Assembly (NCBI GenBank): GCA_030656075.1
Contig: JAUSOT010000270.1
Span: 1-35,829, forward strand
Source: Candidatus Cloacimonadales bacterium
GTDB taxonomy: Bacteria; Cloacimonadota; Cloacimonadia; Cloacimonadales; TCS61
Reading direction: 5' to 3'
Length of the DNA stretch: 35,829 nucleotides
Shown: piece after piece, positions 25,901-35,200 of the stretch
Layout of the letters: each line of letters begins with the position of its first letter
Position numbering within the stretch: position 1 is the stretch's first letter
Program-made: the position numbers and the translations under genes
The notes under the pieces: model-generated
Databases searched by the model: none
Told to the model about the DNA's origin: nothing
Seen by the model: the letters and a program-made list of their open reading frames with translations, nothing else

Positions 25901-26462
25901 CAGAAATATGAATATTCTCGTTTTGGATACCGAAGTTTATTCCAATACCGGCGGACAGGCTTCCAAAGCTACCCCGCTTGGTTCCGTGGCAAAATTTGCT
26001 GAATCCGGTAAGAAAACAGTGAAGAAAGATATGGGAATGATGATGATGAGCTACGGCTACGTTTATGTGGCATGCATCGCGCTGGGAGCGAACAAGGTTC
26101 AGGCTCTGAAAGCAATTCGCGAAGCCGAAGCTTATAACGGACCTTCGATCATTATGGCTTATGCACCGTGTATCAATCATGGCATTGATATGACCAAAAC
26201 CCAGAAGGAAGAAAAGAAAGCTGTCGATACAGGCTACTGGCTACTTTACAGGTACAATCCCGATCTGAAGAAAGAAGGAAAAAATCCTTTCGTTCTCGAT
26301 TCCAGAGAACCGACAATTCCGGTTGTGGAATTTCTGAAAGGAGAAGGACGTTACACTTCCCTGGAAAGAACCTTCCCGGATAAAGTGGAAGGTTTCCGTT
26401 CGGAATTCGATAAATATGCCAAAGAGCGTTATCTGAAATATAAGAAAATGGCAGAAGAATAG
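22935..26462 (+). CDS. nifJ: Pyruvate:ferredoxin (flavodoxin) oxidoreductase, single chain
   Basis: This enzyme oxidises pyruvate to acetyl-CoA and CO2, reducing ferredoxin; it is central to anaerobic energy metabolism. At 1175 residues it has the full fused layout. The N-terminal pyrimidine-binding domain (AIYPITPSSLMGE near 28) comes first, then the transketolase-C-like domain. The 2x[4Fe-4S] ferredoxin domain follows (CIQCNQCSVVCPH near 694; CVGCENCVLECPK near 750). The C-terminal TPP domain has CAGCGETPY, GDGWAYDIGYGG and NTGGQASKATP. AGAGG precedes the ATG. A clear terminator follows, so it is probably transcribed alone. Confidence 0.98.
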   Translation: MKKFKKVSMEGNKAATHVAYAFSEVAAIYPITPSSLMGEFADTWAANGLKNIFGQVLDVMEMQSEAGAAGAVHGSLSAGAFTTTFTASQGLMLMLPNMHKIAGEMLPTVFHVSARSLAAQSLSIFGDHSDVMSARNTGFALLAEGSVQEIMDLSIVSHLATLKSKVPFMNFFDGFRTSNEIQKVEEIDYETIKELVETKYVEEFRSRAMNPEKPRVKVGAQNPDVYFQGRETVNNYYDATPGIVQEYMDKVAKVIGRQYHLFDYVGAPDAENIIIAMGSGIETIEETINYLNARGSKLGLIKVRLYRPFSVQAFMDAIPASVKKIAVLDRTKEPGSIGEPLYLDIVAALKDRKDLTIVGGRYGLSSKEFTPPMVKAVYDHLAGKCTHNFTVGINDDVSNLSIEIKDQINTLPEGTISCKFWGLGSDGTVGANKNSIKIIGDNTDLYTQGYFQYDSKKSGGITRSHLRFGKKPIQSPYLVFAADFIGCHNQAFIGRYDVLEGIKENGVFLLNSNWEHDEVFENLTKHDQQVIIDKKIKLYNINALVIANEVGLGTRINTVMQTAFFLISGVLEREEAIKMIKKATEKAYQKKGQKIVEMNWKAIDKTNEALVEIPVPNVLPATSAEIKKLIPDNSDDFTRNVIEKIMREKGDEIPVSHMPFDGSIQSGTTKLEKRGVAPFVPHWIPENCIQCNQCSVVCPHAAIRPKLFTEEDLKNAPKNFRYVTATGKDKDTYKYTMQVYIEDCVGCENCVLECPKAALEMKPIAEEREHGESENALFFDALPSDVMGSNSDTTIKGSQFKQPLLEFSGACAGCGETPYVKLITQLFGDRMIVANATGCSSIWGGTFPTMPYCTNKNGYGPSWANSLFEDNAEYGFGMSLAVNANRKQLKANVEILMGKEITAELKAAFQFALDNWDAADDAVKANSTKIQTLLKKEIELPCCDCRKGILKKVIELQHYFVPKSVWAFGGDGWAYDIGYGGVDHVMASGRNMNILVLDTEVYSNTGGQASKATPLGSVAKFAESGKKTVKKDMGMMMMSYGYVYVACIALGANKVQALKAIREAEAYNGPSIIMAYAPCINHGIDMTKTQKEEKKAVDTGYWLLYRYNPDLKKEGKNPFVLDSREPTIPVVEFLKGEGRYTSLERTFPDKVEGFRSEFDKYAKERYLKYKKMAEE

Positions 26463-26483
26463 AACCCTTTGCAGTTTCCCTTT

Positions 26484-26500
26484 GGTAAAGGGAAAACGTA
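26484..26500 (+). other. Small hairpin after nifJ
   Basis: TTCCCTTT-GGT-AAAGGGAA is a tight stem-loop 20 bases after the nifJ stop. It is followed by AACG, not by a T-run, so it may stabilise the mRNA end ahead of the stronger terminator at 26555. Confidence 0.45.
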
Positions 26501-26554
26501 GAGAAGCAAGGAGAAATTAGGCCGCGGATTTTCGCGGAGGAACGCTGATAAATT

Positions 26555-26592
26555 AACCTGCCAGGTAGAGATGCTTGGCAGGTTTGTTTTTG
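26555..26592 (+). terminator. Rho-independent terminator after nifJ
   Basis: A 9-bp stem AACCTGCCA/TGGCAGGTT is followed by TGTTTTTG. It lies 93 bases after the stop codon. The rest of the gap to trmO holds another hairpin (CTTCCTAAGC/GCTTGGGAAG near 26608-26632) and a family A repeat. Confidence 0.85.
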
Positions 26593-26727
26593 ATTATTAT
26601 AATTCTCCTTCCTAAGCTTCTGCTTGGGAAGGAAATAACTATGAAGCTTCTGCTTCAGAACAAAGTAGAAACTTCTAATATTACTGCATTCCAAACTGGA
26701 AAGTTCGGAATGAGATTCTTGATAATA

Positions 26728-26760
26728 ACTTCCCGCTGTCAAGGGGGATTGAGGGGGTTA
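26728..26760 (+). repeat. Partial family A repeat abutting trmO
   Basis: ACTTCCCGCTGTCAAGGGGGATTGAGGGGGTTA is the distal half of the family A unit. Its AGGGGG lies four bases before the trmO ATG and is the only visible ribosome-binding site. The same arrangement occurs in front of folE2. Confidence 0.8.
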
Positions 26761-26761
26761 A

Positions 26762-27253
26762 ATGCAAAGTAGTATCACATTCCATCCCATCGGCATCATC
26801 CATTCCCCGTTCAAAGAACGAGAAGGAATGCCGATCCAGCCGATTGGAGCGAAAGGCATCAAAGGACAGATCGAGATTTTCCCGGAATTTACTGAAGGAT
26901 TGAAAGACCTCGATGGTTTTTCTCATATTATTCTGATCTTCAATTTCCATCTTTCCACCGATTATAAACTACTCGTTAAACCTTTCATGGAAGAAACGAT
27001 ACGCGGTGTTTTCGCCACTCGTGCTCCGCACCGTCCGAACCAGATCGGCTTGTCTGTGGTGCAGCTCGACGGCATCGAAAACAACATCCTGCATATTTCT
27101 AATGTTGACATCGTGGACGGAACTCCGCTTTTAGACATCAAGCCGTATATCAAGAAGATAGATTGCGTGGAAAGTGAGAAAAACGGCTGGTTGGAAGAAA
27201 AGACGGATAAATTCCGAAACAAGATTTCGGATGACAGGTTTAACGGGAATTAA
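26762..27253 (+). CDS. trmO: TsaA/TrmO family tRNA methyltransferase
   Basis: TrmO uses S-adenosylmethionine to methylate t6A at position 37 of some tRNAs, giving m6t6A. This 163-residue protein is the short form, a single TsaA beta-barrel domain. Motifs are PIGIIHSPFKEREGMPIQP near 9-27, the GLKDLDGFSHIILIF strand, RGVFATRAPHRPNQIGLS near 80-97 and GTPLLDIKPYI. Its stop overlaps the mutL start by one base (TAATG), so mutL is coupled to it. The E. coli enzyme has an extra C-terminal domain that is missing here, so the exact tRNA substrate is uncertain. Confidence 0.88.
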   Translation: MQSSITFHPIGIIHSPFKEREGMPIQPIGAKGIKGQIEIFPEFTEGLKDLDGFSHIILIFNFHLSTDYKLLVKPFMEETIRGVFATRAPHRPNQIGLSVVQLDGIENNILHISNVDIVDGTPLLDIKPYIKKIDCVESEKNGWLEEKTDKFRNKISDDRFNGN

Positions 27254-29085
27254 TGGGAAAAATAAAAGTTTTATCGGAAGAAGTTGCAAATCGAATTGCT
27301 GCCGGAGAGGTGATCGAGCGTCCGGTTTCGGTGGTGAAAGAACTGGTGGAAAATTCCATCGATGCGCAGGCGACAAAGATAACAATTCAAATCGAAGACG
27401 GCGGTAAACGCTTGATCCAGATCACCGATGACGGCATCGGCATGAGCGAAGAAGATGCCATGCAGAGTTTTGAGCGGCATGCCACCAGCAAAATCCGCAC
27501 GGTGACTGATATCTTCAATATTTCTTCACTTGGCTTTCGAGGTGAAGCACTGCCCAGTATCGCCTCGGTAAGCAAATTGACATTGATCACGCGGGACAAC
27601 GAAAGCGAAATGGCTTCCAGAGTTGAATTCGACGGTGGCAGGCTAACAGATTTTTCCAAAACATCCGGAAATGTGGGAACGACCATCACTGTTCGCAAAC
27701 TGTTCAGCAACGTTCCGGCTCGGAAGAAATTCCTCAAATCCACTCAGGTTGAATATAAACACATCCTCGACTACGTTCACTACCAGTCCATTCTCTATCC
27801 AACCGTCCATTTCCGCCTGCTGGCGGATGGCAAAGAAAAACTTAACTATCCGGCCGTGGAAGATAAACAGCAGCGATTTAACGCTGTTTTTGGTCATGAT
27901 TTTCTGCAGCGGGATTTGATAACTTTAAACGTGAAAGCCGAAAACATGGAATTAAGTGGTTATATTGCCGGTTTGGAAGATGAATCGCAGGGATTTGCCG
28001 ATTACCGCTATATTTTTGTGAACGGCAGATTCATCCGGGATAAGATCATTTTACACAGCATTAAATCAGCCTATGAACCGTTCATCAAAAAACTGCGAAT
28101 TTTTCAACAAGGCAAAACACCTCCGTTTATTCTTTTTTTGCAGGTCGATCCATCCGAAGTGGATTTCAATGTTCATCCTGCCAAACTGGAATTGCGTTTC
28201 GGCGATCCGGGCAATATCCATGCTTTTGTGAAGAATGCGATTAGCAAACATCTCTTAGATTATGAAGAGAATCGTTTCAAAGCTATAAAAACGAAGCTTT
28301 CCGATACATTACAAGCAGGCAGAACCACTCCGATCGAATCGAAGATTTTTTCTAAGAGAACAGATAAAAAGCGTTTTAGTGAAGTGAAAAAAGAACTGAA
28401 ACAAATCTATCAACCCGATATGTTCCGAGCGAGTTCGAATGCCGATAAAGCTTTGGAAGAAAACCTGCTGCCCAAAAAACAGGACATGTTTTTACGTCCG
28501 GAAGAAGAAGTGATCAATCCCTGGCAGCTGCATCAGAGTTACATTTTTGTGCAGGTGGAAGAAGGTTTGATGATCATCGATCAGCATGCTGCCCATGAAA
28601 GAATAATTTATGAAAAAATCTTGCATCGGATTCATGGTGCTCCGGCTCAAACCCAGAAGTTGCTTTTTCCGATCGTGATCGATCTGCCGCCGCACCTCAG
28701 TACAACCATTCCTGAATTGATCTCCGAAAACCTGGAAACTTTCCAGAAAATCGGTTTTTCGATCAAAACATTCAGCGGGAATTCTATCGTAATCGATGAA
28801 ATTCCCATTGAGCTGGAGGATTGGGATGGGGGAGACATCTTTGTCGAGATCATCAAACAACTGGAAGATGAATTGTCGGAAACCGAAGATTTCAGAGAAG
28901 GCATCGCCAAATCGGTAGCCTGCAAAGCCGCTATCAAAGCCGGCAGAAAAATGGGACGCAAAGAAATGCTGGCGCTCATCAATGATCTTTTTGCCTGCGA
29001 AGTTCCCTACTATTGTCCGCATGGCAGGCCGCTCATCATCAAGATGCCGCTCTCGGAATTTGAAAAGAAATTCAAAAGAATCTGA
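27253..29085 (+). CDS. mutL: DNA mismatch repair protein MutL with endonuclease motif
   Basis: MutL links mismatch recognition by MutS to strand removal. The N-terminal GHKL ATPase has VVKELVENSIDA near 29-40, DDGIGM near 59-64 and GFRGEALPSI near 97-106. A variable linker runs over about residues 330-415. The C-terminal dimerisation domain holds DQHAAHERIIYE from Asp443, which fits the DQHA(X)2E(X)4E metal-binding motif, and a CPHGRP end. This MutL should therefore nick DNA itself, as in bacteria without MutH. The length of 610 residues is normal. It overlaps trmO and precedes miaA, a common order. Confidence 0.97.
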   Translation: MGKIKVLSEEVANRIAAGEVIERPVSVVKELVENSIDAQATKITIQIEDGGKRLIQITDDGIGMSEEDAMQSFERHATSKIRTVTDIFNISSLGFRGEALPSIASVSKLTLITRDNESEMASRVEFDGGRLTDFSKTSGNVGTTITVRKLFSNVPARKKFLKSTQVEYKHILDYVHYQSILYPTVHFRLLADGKEKLNYPAVEDKQQRFNAVFGHDFLQRDLITLNVKAENMELSGYIAGLEDESQGFADYRYIFVNGRFIRDKIILHSIKSAYEPFIKKLRIFQQGKTPPFILFLQVDPSEVDFNVHPAKLELRFGDPGNIHAFVKNAISKHLLDYEENRFKAIKTKLSDTLQAGRTTPIESKIFSKRTDKKRFSEVKKELKQIYQPDMFRASSNADKALEENLLPKKQDMFLRPEEEVINPWQLHQSYIFVQVEEGLMIIDQHAAHERIIYEKILHRIHGAPAQTQKLLFPIVIDLPPHLSTTIPELISENLETFQKIGFSIKTFSGNSIVIDEIPIELEDWDGGDIFVEIIKQLEDELSETEDFREGIAKSVACKAAIKAGRKMGRKEMLALINDLFACEVPYYCPHGRPLIIKMPLSEFEKKFKRI

Positions 29086-29141
29086 TATTATTTTAAAAAT
29101 TATGACATGAATAACTTAAAGCATTTATTTTCTGATTCGAA

Positions 29142-29177
29142 AAACCCCCTCTTGATCTCCCCTTACAAATGGGAGCA
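29142..29177 (-). repeat. Degenerate family A-like hairpin between mutL and miaA
   Basis: AACCCCCTCTTGATCTCCCCTTACAAATGGGAGCAAG holds a CTCCC...GGGAG stem and, on the minus strand, the AGGGGGTT end seen in family A. It fills the centre of the 145-base gap. Confidence 0.5.
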
Positions 29178-29230
29178 AGGTGGAAATTTTAAAAATAAAT
29201 GTGCTATTCTAAGATTGATTTAATATTAGC

Positions 29231-30154
29231 ATGATACCAGTAATCATTTTGCAAGGACCTACAGCCGTCGGCAAAAGTTCGGTTGCGCTGGAAATTGCCC
29301 GTCATTTCCAAACAGAAATAATCTCTGCCGATTCCCGGCAGGTTTATAAATTCATGGCTATCGGAACGGCGAAACCTTCCCAACCAGAACAGAAAAAGAT
29401 CAAACATCATCTCATCGACATCATCACTCCCGACCAGGTTTACAGCGCCGGGGATTTTGAGAAAGATGCCGCTAAAATCATCAAGCAGCTCCATTCTGAA
29501 AATAAAATTCCGCTTGTCGTGGGAGGAACCGGATTTTATGTTAAAGCATTAATGGAAGGTATTTTCCAATCTCCGAACGTTCCCCAAGAAATAAGAGAAA
29601 AACTGAAAGAGCAAGCAGCAGAAAAAGGCAGCGAATTTCTGCATCAGAAATTACAGCAAATCGATCCTGATTCGGCAATCCGAGCCAATCCCAACGATCT
29701 GAACCGGATCATTCGAGCGCTGGAAGTTTACGAATTCACAGGAAAAACGATCACACAGCTCTGGCAGGAAAATCCTGCTGAAAAAAAGAACTTCCGCTTC
29801 TTGAATTTATTGCTTACGGATGAAAGAGAAAAAATCTATTCGCGCATCAATCAGCGGGTGGATGAAATGATGGCTGCCGGATTATTGGACGAAGCTGCAA
29901 ACCTGTTGCAAAAGGGTTTTGCTAAAACCTCTCCAGGATTGAATACAGTTGGTTACAAAGAACTCATTCCATACTTTGAAAATGGCGTTTCGTTAGATGT
30001 TTGCAGCGATGCAATCAAGCAGCACACCCGCAATTATGCTAAACGTCAGATGACCTGGTATAGAAAAGTAGTTTTCGATTTGACAATAGCTGCTTCCGGT
30101 ATTAGCTTTTATGCTATAAATAAAGTAATAGATGAGTTTCTTGAGGAAGAATAA
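29231..30154 (+). CDS. miaA: tRNA dimethylallyltransferase MiaA
   Basis: MiaA adds a dimethylallyl group to N6 of adenosine 37 in tRNAs that read UNN codons. The P-loop GPTAVGKSS is at about 9-17, ADSRQVYKFM near 35-44, and the prenyl-acceptor region GGTGFYVKALMEG near 98-110. The C-terminal part has GYKELIPYFE and KRQMTWYRK. At 307 residues it has usual length. No clear ribosome-binding site is seen before the ATG. It follows mutL, with a repeat-bearing gap of 145 bases, and leads into a parvulin gene after 9 bases. Confidence 0.97.
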   Translation: MIPVIILQGPTAVGKSSVALEIARHFQTEIISADSRQVYKFMAIGTAKPSQPEQKKIKHHLIDIITPDQVYSAGDFEKDAAKIIKQLHSENKIPLVVGGTGFYVKALMEGIFQSPNVPQEIREKLKEQAAEKGSEFLHQKLQQIDPDSAIRANPNDLNRIIRALEVYEFTGKTITQLWQENPAEKKNFRFLNLLLTDEREKIYSRINQRVDEMMAAGLLDEAANLLQKGFAKTSPGLNTVGYKELIPYFENGVSLDVCSDAIKQHTRNYAKRQMTWYRKVVFDLTIAASGISFYAINKVIDEFLEEE

Positions 30155-30163
30155 GGAGAATGG

Positions 30164-31015
30164 ATGATAATTGCGATTGTAAATGATTATCAGATCAGTA
30201 CAAAAGAATATAAAGCAGAATTGAATGTTGTGATGTCTAAAATGAAATTGGAAGAACCGACCGAAGAAGCAAAAAGTAGAGCTGTCGAGCAATTAATAGA
30301 CGGTTATCTCCTCCTTTTGGAAGCTAAGAATTCTGATATTGATATCAATGCGGAAATGATCGAAAATGAGTTTGTGGAAATAATGCTGAAGTATGATTCC
30401 AAAGAAGAATTTGATGAAATGCTGGCCATCCACAATCTTAATTATGAAACCATAAAAGACCGGCTTCATAACGATTTACTGGTGAAAGAATATATCCAGC
30501 GGCAATTTCCGCCAACCGATGATATACCAATGGACAAATTAAGTGATATCTATGTGAATAATAAAGAAGCTTTCGTTACCCAGGAAATGGTGAAAGCTTC
30601 ACATATATTGATTCAAGGCGAAGATAAGGAAAGTTTGCAGAAGATTCTCGAGATCAGAAATTCAATATCCTGTGCAGAAGATTTCCTGGCTCTGGCCGGT
30701 GAACATTCTCAATGTCCCAGTCATTGCACCTGCGGCGAACTGGGTTATATCACACGTGGCAAGATGGTGAAAGAATTTGATGATGTCGCTTTCAACTTGA
30801 GTTTAAATGAGATCAGCGAGCCGGTGAAGACACCTTTTGGCTATCATCTCATCATGATCACAGATCGCAAGAATAGCAAAATTGCCGCCTTTGAAGAAGT
30901 TAAAGATGCACTTCAAAAGCGTCTTCAGCAAATAGATTGCGAACTGCAGTTAATACGGCATCTGAAGAAATTGCGCAGCAGCGCTGAGATATTTATTAAA
31001 CACGATAAATTGTGA
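30164..31015 (+). CDS. Parvulin-type peptidyl-prolyl isomerase (PpiC/SurA-like)
   Basis: This 283-residue protein has an N-terminal helical SurA-N-like region, a PpiC rotamase domain at about 141-235 (VKASHILIQGEDKE, GELGYITRGKMVKEFDDVAF, FGYHLIMITDR) and a short C-terminal helix. Proteins of this type aid folding of exported proteins, but no signal peptide or lipobox is present at the chosen start, so it may act in the cytoplasm. Four Cys cluster at 170-190 (C170, C184, C188, C190), more than usual for the CPS...GG-LG segment. AAGGAG precedes the ATG, and miaA ends 9 bases upstream. Confidence 0.88.
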   Translation: MIIAIVNDYQISTKEYKAELNVVMSKMKLEEPTEEAKSRAVEQLIDGYLLLLEAKNSDIDINAEMIENEFVEIMLKYDSKEEFDEMLAIHNLNYETIKDRLHNDLLVKEYIQRQFPPTDDIPMDKLSDIYVNNKEAFVTQEMVKASHILIQGEDKESLQKILEIRNSISCAEDFLALAGEHSQCPSHCTCGELGYITRGKMVKEFDDVAFNLSLNEISEPVKTPFGYHLIMITDRKNSKIAAFEEVKDALQKRLQQIDCELQLIRHLKKLRSSAEIFIKHDKL

Positions 31016-31154
31016 ACTGTAAGAAAATTAGATTTTTAAATAGAGTGTTATTGTCATCCTGACGAATCTTGCACGTTGTTCTTTGGAAGGATATCCAATA
31101 ATACTGAGATTCTTTTGGAGAAATTACTTTATAGAATCCTGAAAAGATAAGCTT

Positions 31155-31252
31155 GCTCCCCTTCGTAAGGGGAGATCAAGAGGGGTTTTGTTAGATTATA
31201 ATAATCTTGATATAGTTTAGCAAACCCCCTTTAATTCCCCCTTTCAAGGGGG
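31155..31252. repeat. Inverted pair of hairpin repeats upstream of pdxJ
   Basis: GCTCCCCTTCGTAAGGGGAGATCAAGAGGGGTTTT (31155-31190) and CAAACCCCCTTTAATTCCCCCTTTCAAGGGGGA (31221-31252) face each other. Each forms its own hairpin, and the pair can fold back as one. The 273-base gap before pdxJ holds nothing else recognised, apart from a GTCATCCTGACGAATCTTG motif near 31050 that resembles other dispersed repeats. Confidence 0.7.
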
Positions 31253-31288
31253 ACGGAATGAATTTATTTAGAAAACATAGGAGCTAAA

Positions 31289-31996
31289 ATGATTCAACTC
31301 GGTGTAAACATAGACCACGTAGCAACTATCCGCCAGGCCAGGATGGGAATCGAACCGGAACCGGTTCAGGCAGCAGCAATTGCCGAACAGCATGGAGCTG
31401 ACCAGATCACTATTCATTTACGCGAAGACCGCAGACATATCCAGGATCGTGACCTGAAAATCCTGCGCAAAACTATTCAAACTCGTTTGAACCTGGAAAT
31501 GGCAGCCACAGATGAAATGATCGAGATAGCTAAAAAGATTAAGCCTGATACAGTAACTCTGGTTCCTGAAAAAAGGGAAGAACTGACTACCGAAGGCGGT
31601 TTGAACTTGAAACCGGAACACGCTGAGAAAATAAAACAACTCAAAGCTGCCGGTATCGAAGTAAGTGTGTTCATCGAACCGGATCTGGAAATGATCAAAC
31701 TCGCCAAAGAAATTGGCGCTGATGCTGTAGAAATTCATACTGGAAAATATGCCAACTTGAAAGATAAAAACGAAATTCAAATAGAACTGGAAAGAATTTA
31801 TGATGCTGCAATTCTGGTGGAAGAACTCGATATGCGGGTCGTTGCCGGACATGGACTCAATTATCATAATATTCATGAACTTGTGGAAATGGATGTTTTT
31901 GAAGAATATAATATCGGTCATAGCATCATATCACGCGCTGTTTTCACCGGTTTAGCCGAAGCAGTGCTGGAGATGAAAACCCTGATTAATTCTTAA
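31289..31996 (+). CDS. pdxJ: Pyridoxine 5'-phosphate synthase PdxJ
   Basis: PdxJ condenses 1-deoxyxylulose 5-phosphate with 3-amino-2-oxopropyl phosphate to make pyridoxine 5'-phosphate in the DXP-dependent vitamin B6 route. The N-terminal LGVNIDHVATIRQAR, the GADQITIHLREDRRHI segment near 35-48, VTLVPEKREELTTEGG near 90-105, the EIHTG motif near 147 and AGHGLNYHN near 190 are all family marks. The length of 235 residues is typical. AGGAG precedes the ATG. A terminator lies 32 bases after the stop, so the gene ends the plus-strand block. Confidence 0.97.
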   Translation: MIQLGVNIDHVATIRQARMGIEPEPVQAAAIAEQHGADQITIHLREDRRHIQDRDLKILRKTIQTRLNLEMAATDEMIEIAKKIKPDTVTLVPEKREELTTEGGLNLKPEHAEKIKQLKAAGIEVSVFIEPDLEMIKLAKEIGADAVEIHTGKYANLKDKNEIQIELERIYDAAILVEELDMRVVAGHGLNYHNIHELVEMDVFEEYNIGHSIISRAVFTGLAEAVLEMKTLINS

Positions 31997-32027
31997 GATT
32001 TAGACAGGATAACAGGATTTACATAAT

Positions 32028-32072
32028 AAAAAACCCGAGTTGGGTTCTAAAAGAACTCGACTGGGGTTTTTT
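32028..32072 (+). terminator. Rho-independent terminator after pdxJ
   Basis: AAAAAACCC pairs with GGGGTTTTTT, and inside it GAGTT pairs with AACTC. The stem ends in a T-run. It lies between convergent genes and its A-run could also serve the minus strand. The next 200 bases hold loose inverted AACCTTGAAAAGGTT and AAGCCTTTTCAAGG motifs and no gene. Confidence 0.82.
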
Positions 32073-32283
32073 ATATTAACCTTGAAAAGGTTTATAAGCA
32101 GGTTTCTTTCTCTTAAGCCTTTTCAAGGTTTCTCTAATCCTTTTAAGGCTTCCTTCACTATATCTCAATTACAAACAACCTTAAAATTGTAAATTGGAAG
32201 AGTCTTTAAGAGAATCGTAAGTTAAGTGAAAGATAATCAGCGATCGGTTTTTGAGAAAAACCGACGCATAGATTTCAAGTTCT

Positions 32284-35200
32284 TTATTTCAGCATCAACA
32301 TCTTTCTGGTATAAACCTCACTGATAGTTCTCAACTGATAAAAATAAAGTCCACTACCGCTATCTCCGCCATCCCACTGATATGTATGTTGACCAGAATT
32401 GAACTTATGAGTCGCGATCATCTGCCCTTTCAGGTTGAAGATTGTCAGTATTCCGCTTTCATTCTCTTTTATGTCGAAGCGGATGGTAGTGGTGGGATTG
32501 AAGGGATTGGGATAGTTCTGGTAGAGTTTGGTGGCAGAAATCACCATATCTCCCCCACTTGAGACTGGTTCAACTGTTATTTCCCACAAAGTTTCAATGT
32601 TGTATTCTCCATCGGAAATATTTGAAGTGACGGTGGCAGAACCTACTTCTTGGAACTGATAGATAAAAGTTTCGGAAATCTCCGTTTGCAGCACTCCATC
32701 CACGTACCATTCGTAAACCAGATCGCTGTCAATATCCTCAGCTTCCACATTGAAGGTAACCGTTGAATCCTGCCCAACAGTGAAAGACAGTTCCGCAGGA
32801 GTATGGCTGATTAGTTCCGGTGGATCGTTAACCGGCGTTACTATTACTTCCACACTATCTATAGCTGTAGCCCTTGTTTGATTATCATCTACAGTAAAAA
32901 AGAGCATTTCACTACCAAACCAGTTTTCTAAAGCAGTAAATGTAACAATTGCCCCGGCAATATCAACCAGAACATTATTATTTCCTTGAACACTCAAAGT
33001 GAGATCATCATCATCGATATCACTGATATAAGAAGAAAAATCCTCTACTAATTGTCCGTCTTCCTCAAAAGTTAAATCATCCGGTAAAACAATTGTCGGC
33101 GGATCATTTACGGGATTGATAGTAACATTAATAGTCTGCTCAACTATATCCCTGCTGGAAAAATCAGGATTTCTGTGTTTGTGAATACTCCTATCTGCGA
33201 GCAGTGTTACATTATCGTCTAAGAAGAATGTGATCTCTTCTGTTCCATGCCAATTATTGGTATTGGATTGGAATACAACATCAAAATCTGTGATCGTTAC
33301 ATTGATATGAGTAGAGTTATCTGCTGTGAGAGTGAGAACATCAGTTTCACCAAACGTTTGAGAACAGAAACTACTAAAGTCATAAATTTGCGAAGGTAAG
33401 TCTTCATCAGTTTCAAATGTGCCAGTTATATTTAGAATGGGTGGATCATTTACAGGAATAACAGTTACAATCACTTCATCAGATATAAATTCATTCTGAT
33501 CATCAGTTGCAGTAAATGTTATATTTTCAGATCCAAACCAATCTATATCAGGTGTTAGTGTTACTAAACCATCCACTATTTCAACCTGAATATTAATGTT
33601 GCCAGAAAAAGAAAATGAAAGCTCATCTCCGTAGGTCAAATCTGGATCATCGAAAACATTATTCAGATTTATTGATGAATTTGATGTGTCTTCATTAAAA
33701 GAAAAATCATTTATCGGATTTTGAATGATTGGAACTGAATTAACTAACTCAATAAAATCTTCCTTAATTTCTGTATCAGAATAAGAACCGTCTGTGACTG
33801 TTAAGGAAACTGTATAAAAACCTCTTTCATAAAAAGTAAATTGTGGATTTTGTTGATTAGAATCAATGACACCATCATTATTGAAATCCCATTGCCAGCT
33901 ATCAATGGAATTACCTAAATTACCTATAGATGATTGATCTGCAAAATTTATTGTTAAGGTAACAACTCCATTATAAACATCTGCTGAAAAATCAGCTATT
34001 GGAAAAAAAGGTGTTTGATCAAAAAAGAGTGCTCCCATATCAGAAATTGTACCATCTGGATCAAAAGATAAGTTGGGATCTCCAGCATCGATACATGGTG
34101 AATTCATTGATAGATTAAAATTATGATTTGCTAAATCTACAAATAATGGGTCTAATTGAATATTCATGAATGCATCACAAGAATCACCGTTTGCATTTGT
34201 AGTAATATTGTTTCCAACCCATGAATTACAATTATAAAAATTACCATTGTCATTATTCCAAAAATCTGAATAACTTATTGTAGGGTTACCAGATTCAACA
34301 TATATTCCATAATCACCCGAGTTGTCAGAAATAATTGAATTTAGAATGATTGGATCTGAATTATAGCAATAAATACCACCACCACCACCATATTGCCCTT
34401 CATAATTATTTGAAATGGTTACATTTTCCATATACATATTTGAGTTTATGTACAGATAGATACCTGAACCAACGGATTCAGAATGATTATTTGTGATTGT
34501 TGTATTTATAACTTGTGGACTCGACGAATAACAATAGATTCCATTACCATCATTATTATATATGCTAGAATTTTTTATAACGGGAACTGAACTTTGGGTT
34601 GAGACCCCAATACCGTTATTATTATAAATTATTACATCATCTAAAGTCGGGTTACTTCCATTAAAAATTGATAAACCAGCACCTCCAGAGTAAGTTAATG
34701 AATTTTCTTTTATTACTGACATAACTAATTTAAAATTTGAATATAAGCTATAAATACCTCCACCTTCACTTGTGGCAATATTATTGGAAATAATACAATT
34801 TGTTATTAACGGACTAGAATCATTATAGCAAAATATACCGCCACCACATCCATCATTACCGGTTCCTATAGCAGAGCCATTAGTAATTGTAAAACCCATG
34901 ATAACTGATAATGAATCTTCTCCAGAGATGAATTCAACAACATGACCGTTTGAATTGCCATCTATTATAGTCTGTGAAATATAGGTTGTATCTTGCGTAG
35001 TCAAAAATAATGAGGCGACAGTTATAGCTTTACCAAGAAAGTTTACATTTTCTACATAAGTACCAGGTTGTACTAAAATAGTATCTCCGTCCCATGCAAA
35101 ATCTATAGCCTCTTGAATAGTTGATAAAAATGAAGGAACATTAATTACTGTAGGATTTCCTAAAAGTAAAACATCTTGTATTGTTGCATTAGAATAAAGA

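Noticed and set aside
26173-26742. 189-residue minus-strand ORF across the nifJ end
   Set aside because: It runs through the nifJ 3' end, the terminator and a repeat; its composition is not that of a protein.
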